A stretch of DNA of 64,000 nucleotides, from contig CAVVYV010000004.1 of the NCBI GenBank assembly GCA_963752585.1, forward strand, positions 186,001 to 250,000, given 5' to 3'. Source of the DNA: CAVVYV01 sp963752585 (GTDB lineage Bacteria > Actinomycetota > Thermoleophilia > Solirubrobacterales > 70-9). This document shows positions 9,155 to 17,600 of this stretch, in pieces. Every line of letters begins with the position of its first letter. Within the stretch, counting starts at the first letter, position 1. The position numbers and the translations under genes were made by a program. Under the pieces are notes generated by a model, which saw nothing but the letters and a program-made list of their open reading frames with translations, made no database searches and had not been told where the DNA came from.

Positions 9155-10391
9155 CGCTCGCCCGCCTCGATCGGGATCTCCAGCTCGACTTCGGTCCCGC
9201 TGTCCGGGGCGCTTCGGATCTCGGCGCGGCCGCCATGCCGTCTCATCCGGCCGATTATCGATTCCCGAACTCCACGCCGGTCGCCGGGGACCGCCTCGGG
9301 GTCGAAGCCGGGGCCACGGTCGTCGACGAACACACGGGCGGCCCCGTTCTCGATCTCTGCGTACAGCCTCACCTCGCCGTGATCCGAAGCGAACTTGGCG
9401 GCGTTGGTGAGCGCCTCCCGGGTCGCAGCCACTAGGGCCTCGAGGTGCTGGTCGAGCCGAGCGTCGCCGACCACCACCGCCTCGACCGGGGCGCCGTGGG
9501 CCTCCTCCACGTCTTCGGCAGCCGCCCGGAGGGCGTCGGCGAGGCGCTCGCCGGGCCTCGCCTCGGAGCCGGCCAGCCAGGAGCGCAGCTCGCGCTCCTG
9601 ATGGCGGGCGAGCTTCGCCACCTCGGCCGGATCGCCGGCGCGGCGCTGGACCAGGGCGAGGGTCTGAAGGACCGAGTCGTGGAGGTGGGCGGCGACCTCC
9701 GCTCGCTCCTGGGAGCGGATTCGTGCCGATCGCTCCACGGTTAGGCGCCGCAGCAACCCCCACCAGAAGGCGCCGAGATCAGGACCAGGGCGAGGGTGAC
9801 GACGAGGGCGGCGAGCGCGACGTCGCCGGCGGCGTCGAGGACCCCACTCGCCCAGAGGAAGAGCAGGGCGGCGCCGACGATCAGGGCGATTCCGAACCCC
9901 GCCCGGGAGAGGCGGCCGGCCCGGTCCCGTCCCAGCTCGGCCGCGGTCTCGGGCGCCGCCGCGGTCGCCAGTTCGGCACCGCCGTCCTCGGGCTCGGGCC
10001 GCGGGCGGGAGAGGCTCCAGAGCAGTGCGACCCCGAATGCCGCCAAGGTCAGCGGCCAGACCAGGGCGTCGCTCCACCAGATCCCGAGCTCGCGGAAGGC
10101 AAGCAGCACGCTCAGCGCAAGGAGGCCGACCCCGGTGGCGATCCGCCAGCTGCCCCGGCGGCGCCGCGGCCGCTCCCGGGTCGCTGGGCCGGCGGTCGCG
10201 GCCGGGATCAGCGCCCAGGCGAGCAGATAGGCGACCGCGGCGATCCCGCTGGTCCCGATCGTCACCACGACGAAGCCCACCCGGGTGATGATCGGGTCGA
10301 CGCCGAGGCTCCGGGCGAGTCCGGCACAGACGCCGCCGAGCATCGCGTTGGCGGGATCGCGGCGCAGCCAGGATGTGCGGCCGTTGCTCAC
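9151..10391 (-). CDS. PspC-domain sensor histidine kinase (one frameshift)
   Basis: N-terminal PspC domain (RDPANAMLGGVCAGLARSLG, VGFVVVTIGTSGIAAVAYLL) and several membrane helices, then after a one-base shift near 9775 the cytoplasmic kinase: RAEVAAHLHDSVLQTLALVQ is a HisKA_3 H-box with the phospho-His, and ATREALTNAAKFAS plus DDRGPGFDPEAV are the N- and G1-boxes of the ATPase domain. About 413 residues. Known two-component systems of this class sense envelope state. The cognate regulator overlaps its stop codon. Confidence 0.9.
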
Positions 10392-10407
10392 GGCGCAAGT
10401 TTGAAGC

Positions 10408-10587
10408 TCAGGGCTGGCGGGCGCCGATGCCGCTGGCGACCAGGGCGGCGCCCGCGCAGGCGGCTATCGCCGCGCCCAGCCAGCCCGGCTCGAGATTGAT
10501 CGTTCCCTCTTGCTGAAGCAGGAGGAGAAAGCCGAGAACGGCAACGGCGAGACCGGCGGCGAGGGATCCCAGCTCAGGGCGCCTCAT
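10408..10587 (-). CDS. small two-helix membrane protein
   Basis: A 59-residue protein (MRRPELGSLAAGLAVAVLGF) with two hydrophobic segments separated by a short EGTINLEPGW loop. The ATG at 10587 overlaps the stop of the PspC/LiaF gene (ATGA), and the kinase start lies 16 bp downstream, so it is inside the envelope-stress operon. No family recognised. Its position between two membrane PspC proteins suggests an accessory subunit, which is inference. Confidence 0.65.
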   Translation of the reverse strand: MRRPELGSLAAGLAVAVLGFLLLLQQEGTINLEPGWLGAAIAACAGAALVASGIGARQP

Positions 10588-11807
10588 CGTCCGCAAACCT
10601 GCCGCGCCGCCGCGGCCTCCTCGGAGTCCTCGCCGTGGTCGCGGCCGGGTCCGCGGTCGTCGAAGTCGTCTGGGTCACGGTCGGTCACGACTACCTCGCC
10701 CAGCTGAATGTCGGCATCGAGGTCGAGCCGCGCCGCGTCGCTCAAGGGCGTGCCGCTCTCGAACTCGGGGTCGACCCCGGAGTTCGACTCTCCCTGGACG
10801 AGGAGCTGGCCGGCCTTCGCCGTCGCGTTGGCGTCGACGCAGACGCTCGAGGGCACTGAGACCACCATCTGGCCGATTCCGAGCTCGCTGTCGACCGAGA
10901 TCGTCTGTCCCGGCTGCCAGGGCAGGTCGCGGAGGTCGACCACGAGCCGTCCGACGCCGAGGTCGTAGCCGTCAGCGGGGACGTCCGTGACCGCGGCGGG
11001 GCGGTAGGTGCGCTCGCCGATCCCGCCGTCGAAGTGGATATCGGCCGCCGCCACCGCTCCGGCGGGCAGGGCGAGAATCAGGGCGCCGGCGAGCAGCCAG
11101 GGTGAGGCCCGGCGGGCGTCGGCGATGAAGGCGGTCGCCGCCAGAGCGAGCCCGAGGGCGATCACGATCCCGGCGACGACCTCACCGTTCCCGGTCGCGA
11201 CAAGCCATGCTGCGCAGGCGGCCACGCAGCAGACGGCCGCGATCCCGGCGATGATCAGGAGCGCGATCGCGATCCCGCGGACGATCCGCGGTGGCTGGTC
11301 GATCACCTCGGTTTCGGCGGTATCGCCGGCGGTTGCGGCGGAAGAGCCCTGCGTCCGGGTCGCGTCGGCGCGGCGCGACCTGCCGGTGATCGCCCGGTAG
11401 GCGAGGACGCCGGCGAGGATGAGGACGCCGATCCAGAGCGGACCGGCGAATCCCCACCACCAGCCGTCGCCCCAGCCCCAGAAGGGGCCGGGAAGCGCGA
11501 CGAGCGCCGCGAGCACGAGCAGCACGATCGCCGCCGTCGGCGGCCGTCGGCCGCTGACCGGCTTCCCGCTGCCGTCGTCCTGCGGGACGACCACCGCCAT
11601 CACCAGGTAGGCGAGGATGCCGAGGCCGCCGAAGAATGTGGCGACCGCGAATCCGAGCCGGACCAGGGTGGGGTCGACCCTCAGGTACTCGCCGAGCCCG
11701 CCGGCGACGCCCCAGAGCATCCGCTCGTTGGCGGAGCGGAGCAGGCGCCGGTCGCTTCCCGGGTCCTTCTGGGTGGACTTCTTTGAGGGCTTCTCTTGAT
11801 CAGCCAT
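10584..11807 (-). CDS. PspC-domain membrane protein with LiaF-like C-terminal domain
   Basis: A 407-residue protein. Residues about 22-70 form a PspC domain (RSANERMLWGVAGGLGEYLR, GFAVATFFGGLGILAYLVMA), followed by several membrane helices. The last third (AADIHFDGGIGERTYRPAA, LGVGRLVVDLRDL, SELGIGQMVVSVP, DADIQLGEVVVTD) is the repeated beta pattern of the LiaF/toastrack domain. LiaF modulates the LiaRS envelope-stress system in Firmicutes, and here the gene heads an operon with a PspC kinase and LuxR-type regulator. The frame is intact. Confidence 0.88.
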   Translation of the reverse strand: MADQEKPSKKSTQKDPGSDRRLLRSANERMLWGVAGGLGEYLRVDPTLVRLGFAVATFFGGLGILAYLVMAVVVPQDDGSGKPVSGRRPPTAAIVLLVLAALVALPGPFWGWGDGWWWGFAGPLWIGVLILAGVLAYRAITGRSRRADATRTQGSSAATAGDTAETEVIDQPPRIVRGIAIALLIIAGIAAVCCVAACAAWLVATGNGEVVAGIVIALGLALAATAFIADARRASPWLLAGALILALPAGAVAAADIHFDGGIGERTYRPAAVTDVPADGYDLGVGRLVVDLRDLPWQPGQTISVDSELGIGQMVVSVPSSVCVDANATAKAGQLLVQGESNSGVDPEFESGTPLSDAARLDLDADIQLGEVVVTDRDPDDFDDRGPGRDHGEDSEEAAAARQVCGR

Positions 11808-11851
11808 GGCGGGGACGATGACGCCTCGTGCCGCATGCGTCTATTGGGAAT

Positions 11852-11884
11852 CACCCCTAACGGACCCCTACCCGACCAGGGGTG
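11852..11884. promoter_or_regulatory. inverted repeat CACCCCT/AGGGGTG between divergent genes
   Basis: Seven-base arms CACCCCT (11852-11858) and AGGGGTG (11878-11884), 19 nt apart, lie between the PspC/LiaF operon start (11807) and the divergent small gene (11908). This is a candidate operator. No known regulator consensus is matched. Confidence 0.35.
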
Positions 11885-11894
11885 CGACGGCTAC

Positions 11895-11900
11895 TAGGCT
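11895..11900 (+). promoter_or_regulatory. leaderless -10 box for the 51-aa protein
   Basis: TAGGCT 7 nt before the ATG at 11908, which selects that ATG over upstream in-frame codons. Confidence 0.55.
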
Positions 11901-11907
11901 CGGATGC

Positions 11908-12063
11908 ATGCCGAAACGAATCGTTCCCAGCCACTTCAACAAGGACGGCAAGCCGAAGCGGGGCTACGTCAAGGAGGACGTCGCCCGCGCGGAGGCGGCC
12001 CGGTTCGGCAAGACCTACTACCGCTGCGACTTCTGCGACCGCTTCCACCTCGCGAGCAAGTAG
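11908..12063 (+). CDS. 51-residue basic CxxC protein
   Basis: MPKRIVPSHFNKDGKPKRGY continues to a C-terminal YRCDFCDRFHLASK. The CDFC pair plus a following His suggests a half zinc finger. The protein is lysine/arginine rich, which would allow nucleic-acid contact. The leaderless promoter and intact frame support it as a real gene. No named family recognised; function unknown. Confidence 0.7.
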   Translation: MPKRIVPSHFNKDGKPKRGYVKEDVARAEAARFGKTYYRCDFCDRFHLASK

Positions 12064-12087
12064 CTCGATGACGAGCATGTAGCTCAA

Positions 12088-12093
12088 TAAGGT
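12088..12093 (+). promoter_or_regulatory. leaderless -10 box for cydA
   Basis: TAAGGT 9 nt before the ATG at 12103. Confidence 0.45.
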
Positions 12094-12102
12094 TGGGCGC
12101 TG

Positions 12103-13499
12103 ATGCTCGATCCGCTCGTCGCCCCGCTTCTGGCCGACAGCTCGTCCAACCTCCTCGCGGCGCGGAACCAGATGGGCTTCACCCTCGGGTTCCACATCGT
12201 CCTCGCCTGCTTCGGGGTCGCCTTCCCGGCGATCATGCTGATCGCCGAGTACCGCGGCCGCAAGCACGACGACGCCGACGCGCTCCTGCTCGCCCGCCGC
12301 TGGTCGAAGGCGGTCGCGGTCCTGTTCGCGGTCGGGGCGGTGAGCGGCACCGTCCTCTCCTTCGAGCTCGGGCTCCTCTGGCCGGAGATGATGGATCGCT
12401 TCGGCGACGCCTTCGGGATCGGCTTCGCGATCGAGGGGCTCTTCTTCTTCCTCGAGGCGATCTTCATCGCGATCTACATCTACGGCTGGGACCGGCTCCC
12501 GGGCTGGGCCCACTTCTGGAGCGGGATCCCGATCGTGATCTCCGGAATCGGCGGCGCCGCCTCGGTGATCGCCGCCAACTCCTGGATGAACACCCCGCAG
12601 GGATTCGAGCTCGGCGCCGACGGGCGGATCGCCGACGTCGACGTCTCGACAGGTCCTCCTCAACCCCGCTTTCGGGCACGAGTTCCCCCACATGTGGCTC
12701 GCCGCCTACATGGTCACCGGCTTCACCGTCGCCTCCGTCTACGCCGTCGGGATGCTCCGCGGCCGCCGCGACCGCTACCACCGGCTCGGCTTCCTCATCC
12801 CCTTCAGCGTCGCGGCGATCCTCACCCCGATTCAGCTCTTCGTCGGCGACATCGCCGCCCGCGAGGTATTCAACGACCAGCCGGTCAAGTTCGCCGCCTT
12901 CGAGTGCGTCTACGAGACCGGTGACAACCAGGCCGAGCACATCGGCGGAATCTGCACCGACGACGAGGTCAAGTACGACGTCTCGATCCCGGGTCTCGAT
13001 TCGCTTCTCGCCGGCTTCAGCACCTCGACCGAGGTCCAGGGGCTCGAGGAGTTCCCCGACGACGAGGAGCCGCCGGCGCTCACTCTGCTCCACCTCTCCT
13101 TCGACGCGATGGTCGGGATCGGGACGGCGCTTCTCCTGCTCGGGGCGTGGTTCGGGTTCGTCTACTGGCGAAGGCGCGACTTCCCGGCGACCCCCTGGTT
13201 CCTGCGAGCGGCTGCGGTCGCGGGGGCGCGGCGCAGTCGTCGCGATGTGGTGTGGCTGGATCGTCACCGAGGTGGGCCGCCAGCCCTGGATCGTCCACGG
13301 CTACATGCGGACCGAGGACGCCGTCACCCCGGCGCAGGGGCTCTGGTGGGTGTTCGGCGGGACGATGGCCCTCTACGCCGGGCTTGCGGCGGTCTCGGTG
13401 ATCGTCCTCCGGGGGATGTCGCGGCGCTGGCGCGAGGAGGATGCGCTGGAGATCGAAGGTCCCTACAGCCCGCCGCCGCCCCGGGAGGAGGGAGGATGA
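12103..13499 (+). CDS. cydA: cytochrome bd oxidase subunit I (two frameshifts)
   Basis: Haem-bearing subunit of the quinol oxidase that reduces oxygen to water. The polytopic sequence shows NQMGFTLGFHIVLACFGVAF near the N-terminus, WPEMMDRFGDAFGIGFAIEG, a HEFPHMWLAAYMVTGF helix, a soluble loop with CVYETGDNQAEH, and the conserved WIVTEVGRQPWIVHGYMRT near the end. Frameshifts near 12648 and 13225 split it into three frames. About 465 residues. The stop overlaps the cydB ATG. No cydCD assembly genes are in the window. Confidence 0.94.
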
Positions 13500-14542
13500 G
13501 CAAGCCCGACGCGGTCGCCGCGATTCTCTGGATCGGGGTCACGATGTACGCGGTCTTCGGCGGCGCCGACTTCGGCGGCGGGATGTGGGACCTCCTCGCC
13601 GGCCGCGACCAACCTGAATCGGGTCGTGGTGGCGCGCGCCCTCTCGCCAATCGCGCCCGGGACCAGATCGACCGGTCGATCGCCCCGGTCTGGGAGGCGA
13701 ACCACGTCTGGCTGATCTTCGTCCTCGTCGTCCTCTGGACCGCCTTCTCGCCGGCCTTCTCGGCGGTGATGACCACCCTCTATATCCCGCTCGCCCTCGC
13801 GGCGCTGGGGATCGTCCTCCGCGGCTCGGGGTTCGCCTTCCGCCATGCCCTGGCCGGTCCCGTTCACGGGCCGGCGACCCGCGTCTTCGGGATCTCCTCG
13901 GTGCTCACCCCCTTCTTCCTCGGGACCGTCGCGGGCGCGGTCGCATCCGGTGAGGTGCCCGCCGACGGCGGCGGTGACCCGACCGCGAGCTGGACCGGTG
14001 CCCTCCCGCTGCTCACCGGCGTCCTCTTCGTCGCGATCTGCGCCTACGTCGCCGCAGTCTTCCTCGTCCACGACGCCGGAGCCGCCGGCGACCGGGACCT
14101 GCAGCGCTACTTCGCCCGCCGCGCCCTGGCGATGGCCGTGGTCGCCGGGGCGGCGGCGCTGGGCGGGATCTTCGCCCTCCACGCCGACGCCCGGTTCGTC
14201 TACGACGGGCTCACCAGTGAGGGCCTTCCCCTGGTGATCCTCTCCGGGATCGCCGGGCTGTCGGCGCTCGGCCTCCTGGTCCGGGGGCTGGCGAGGGGAT
14301 TCGACGGACGGCTCAACCTCCTGCTTCGTCCCGCCGCGGTCGGTGCCGTGGTCACGGTGATCTGGGGCTTCTTCGTCGCCCAGCACCCCTACATGCTCCC
14401 GACCTCGCTGACGATCGAGGAGGCCGCCGGCGACCCCGCCTCGCTCACCGCGGTGATCGTCGTCTTTGCGATCGCCGCGGTCCTGATCCTGCCGTCGATC
14501 GGCCTGCTCTACCTCCTCTCCCAGCGCCGGGCGCTCGAGTAG
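13496..14542 (+). CDS. cydB: cytochrome bd oxidase subunit II with an inserted short repeat
   Basis: Membrane partner of CydA: MYAVFGGADFGGGMWDLLAG, the invariant-type PVWEANHVWLIFVLVVLWT, FRHALAGPVHGPATRVFGIS and a C-terminal WGFFVAQHPYMLP all fit CydB. 348 residues, intact frame. Between the GGADFGGG segment and PVWEANHVW lies an extra DQPESGRGGARPLANRAR stretch (about residues 38-55), encoded by a short repeat that is also found in the downstream kinase/cyclase gene. Known CydB proteins have a short loop here, so the insertion should be tolerated at the membrane surface (inference). Confidence 0.94.
   Translation: MSKPDAVAAILWIGVTMYAVFGGADFGGGMWDLLAGRDQPESGRGGARPLANRARDQIDRSIAPVWEANHVWLIFVLVVLWTAFSPAFSAVMTTLYIPLALAALGIVLRGSGFAFRHALAGPVHGPATRVFGISSVLTPFFLGTVAGAVASGEVPADGGGDPTASWTGALPLLTGVLFVAICAYVAAVFLVHDAGAAGDRDLQRYFARRALAMAVVAGAAALGGIFALHADARFVYDGLTSEGLPLVILSGIAGLSALGLLVRGLARGFDGRLNLLLRPAAVGAVVTVIWGFFVAQHPYMLPTSLTIEEAAGDPASLTAVIVVFAIAAVLILPSIGLLYLLSQRRALE
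13607..13660 (+). repeat. short palindromic element, copy 1, in-frame within cydB
   Basis: It starts GACCAACCTGAATCGGG and ends CAATCGCG. The centre GGGTCG...GCGCGCCC can fold into an imperfect GC hairpin. It matches copy 2 at almost every base over about 36 nt and is read in the same frame (QPESGRGGARP). GACCA occurs at both edges, a possible short target duplication. Confidence 0.7.
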
Positions 14543-14554
14543 GCGAAACCGAGG

Positions 14555-14570
14555 AGTGACCCGTTTCACA
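14555..14570. promoter_or_regulatory. CRP-like palindrome upstream of the kinase/cyclase gene
   Basis: AGTGA-CCCGTT-TCACA: a GTGA-N6-TCAC core, 9 of 10 matches to the classical TGTGA-N6-TCACA CRP site. It is centred about 47 nt before the start codon at 14610. No CRP gene is in the window. Confidence 0.5.
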
Positions 14571-14609
14571 ATGCCCGGCTCTGGTCGGCTGGTTCAATAG
14601 GTAGTCACG

Positions 14610-17600
14610 ATGCGGTGTCCATCGTGCGGCAACGAGAACCGCGAGGGGGCCAGGTTCTGCGACTCCTGCGGGAGCGAGCTGGACGCCGGCGCCGAGCCGG
14701 CGCGGGCGCCGCGCCCGGCCCCGGAGACGTTGCCCTCTGACGTTCCCGCCGAGATCGCCGCCGGTCGCTATCGCCCCCGCCGCTTCCTCGGCCAGGGCGG
14801 GCGCAAGCGCGTCTACCTCTCCGACGACGTCGCCACCGACCGGGAGGTCGCGGTGGCGCTGTTCGACACCGAGGGGGTCGGGGCCGCGATCCAGGCCCGG
14901 GCCACCCGTGAGGCCGAGGCGATGCGGAAGCTCGGCGACCACCCGCACGTCGTCTCCGTGCTCGACACCGGGGAGGAGGGGGGAAACCCTTTCATCGTCA
15001 GCGAGTACATGCCGGGCGGCGACGTCGAGGGACTGCTCTCCGCGGAAGGCGGCCGATTGGGGGTGGGCCGAGCGGTCGAGATCACGGTCGATGTCACCCG
15101 GGCGCTCGAGCACGCCCACGCCAAGGGGATCGTTCACCGCGACCTGAAGCCGGCCAACATCTGGCTCGACGACGACGGCCACGCGAGCATCGGCGACTTC
15201 GGGCTCGCCACCACCGAGGGGCGCTCGCGGATGAGCGGCGGGACGCTGGTTGGCACGGTCGCCTACCTGCCGCCGGAGCAGGCGCTCGGTGAGGCGGCGG
15301 GGCCGGAGAGCGACCTCTACTCGCTCGGCGCCCTCCTCTACGAGATGCTCACCGGGCAGCCGCCCTTCCTTGGCGACGACGCGGTCTCGATCATCAGCCA
15401 GCACCTGCACGCCAACCCGGTGCCGCCGTCGCGGCACAACTCGGAGGTGCCGGAGGCGCTCGACCGCGTCGTCCTCGGCCTCCTCGCCAAACGCCGCGGC
15501 GACCGCTACTCGAGCGCCGCCAAAGCCCGGGAGCTGCTTCTCGCGGCGCTCGAGGAGGAGCCGGCGGAGCCGGAGGATGAGCCGGAGGAGAACCCGCTCG
15601 ACAGCCTCGCCGGAGGCGTCTTCGTCGGGCGCGATCGCGAGCTGGAGCAGATGCGGGCGGCGGTGGACGAGGCGATAGCCGGGCACGGCCGCCTGCTTCA
15701 GGTGATGGGCGAGCCGGGGATCGGCAAGACCCGGACGACCGAGGAGCTCACCACCTACGCGAAGGTGAACGGGGCGCGCGTCCACTGGGGACGCTGCCGC
15801 GAGGACGACGGCGCCCCCGCCTACTGGCCGTGGGTGCAGGCGATTCGCTCGTTCGTCCGCGAGGCGGATCCGGTTGGGCTCGCCTGGCAGATGGGCGGCG
15901 GCGCCGCCGAGGTCGCCCAGCTGGTGCCCGAGGTCGCCGAGCGCCTCGACATCGAGCCCGCTTCCGCCGGCGACAGCGAGGAGGCCCGCTTCCGCCTCTT
16001 CGACTCGGTGACCAGCTTCCTCGTCGCCGCAGCCCGCGACCGGCCGATCGTGATCGTGCTCGACGACCTCCATTGGGCCGACGAGCCGTCCCTGCTGCTG
16101 CTCAAGTTCGCCGCCCGCGAGATCGGCTCCAGCGGCCTCTTGGTCGTCGGCACCTACCGCGACGTCGAGCTCGGCCGCCACCATCCACTCGCCAGGGTGC
16201 TCGGCGAGATCTCGGGCACCGATGGAAGCGTCAGGGTCAACCTCCGCGGCCTCTCGGTCGACGCGGTCGAGCGCTACATCGGGATGACCGCCGGCGCCGC
16301 GCCTCCACCGGGGCTCGCCGAGGCGGTCCAGTCGCAGACCGACGGCAACCCCTTCTTCGTCGGCGAGGTGGTGAGGCTGCTCGCGAGCGAGGGCCATCTC
16401 AACGACCCCGATGCATGGCAGGGGGTGATCCCCCAGGGGGTTCGCGAGGTCGTCGGCCGCCGCCTCGACCGGCTCTCAGAGCCAACCAACGAGGCCCTCC
16501 GGGTGGCGGCGGCGATCGGCCGGGAGTTCGAGGAGCAGCTCCTGGCGGCGGTCGCCGATCTCGCCCCCGAGGAGCTGATGACCGCGGCGGGGGAGGCGAT
16601 CTCCGAGCGGCTCGTCACCGGCCTGGGGGAGGGCCGCTACTCGTTCTCGCACGCCCTCGTCCGGGACACCCTCTACGACGAGGCCAGCCCCGCGCAGCGC
16701 GCCGCTCTCCACGAGCGAATCGGCCTAGCGCTGGAGGAGATCTGCGGGGACGCCCCGGAGGCGCGGATCGGCGAGCTCGCCCACCACTTCCTCTCCGCCG
16801 CCCCCCGCGGAGACATCGGCCGCGCGATCGACTACGCCGAGCGAGCCGGCGCCCAGGCGATGGATCAGCTCGCCTACGAGGAGGCGGCGGAGCTCTATGA
16901 GCGCGCGCTCGAGGTCCTCGACCTCGGCGACGAGCCCGACGAGGCCCGGCGCTGCGCGCTTCTTCTGGCGCTCGGAGGCGCCCAGATGAGCGCCGGCAGC
17001 TTTGCCGACTCGCGTCAGTCCTACGAGCGGGCAGCCGCAAGCGCCAGCGCCCTCGGCGACACCGACCGGCTCGTCGGGGCGGCGATGGGGATCGCGCTCC
17101 TCTCCGAGGCGGGGGTCATCGACGAGGCCCTGGTCGAGCTCCTCGACCAGGCGCTGGAGGCGGTCGGGCCCGAGCCGAGCGCCGAGCGCGCGAGCCTGCT
17201 CAGCGCCAAGGCGCAGGAGATGTACTGGGTCGACGCACAGGGAGTCTCGGCACCTCTGGTCGCGGAGGCGTTGGAGATCGCCCGCGAGGTCGGGGATCCT
17301 CAAGCCCTCGCCACCGCGCTCCTTCGGCGCTACTTCATCCTGATCGAGCCGGACTCGCAGCCGGAGCGGCTGGCGATCGCCGACGAGATGTTGAAGCTCG
17401 GCGAATCGTGTGAAGACCGGGAGATGGTGGTCCGTGCCCATGCCTACATGCTGGCTGAGCACCTTGAGCTGGGGGACATCCCGGCCGTCGACCGCGAGCT
17501 CTTGACCTACGCGCACCTCGCCGAGGAGCTGCGGATGCCCCAGCACATCTGGCAGACCTTCGCCCTCCGGGCGATGCGGGCGATGATCGACGGTGAGCTG

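Noticed and set aside
14445..16397. A 650-codon open frame on the minus strand, antisense to the kinase/cyclase gene
   Set aside because: It is a GC-bias shadow: its sequence is Arg/Ala/Gly-rich without domains, while the plus strand encodes recognisable kinase and ATPase motifs throughout.
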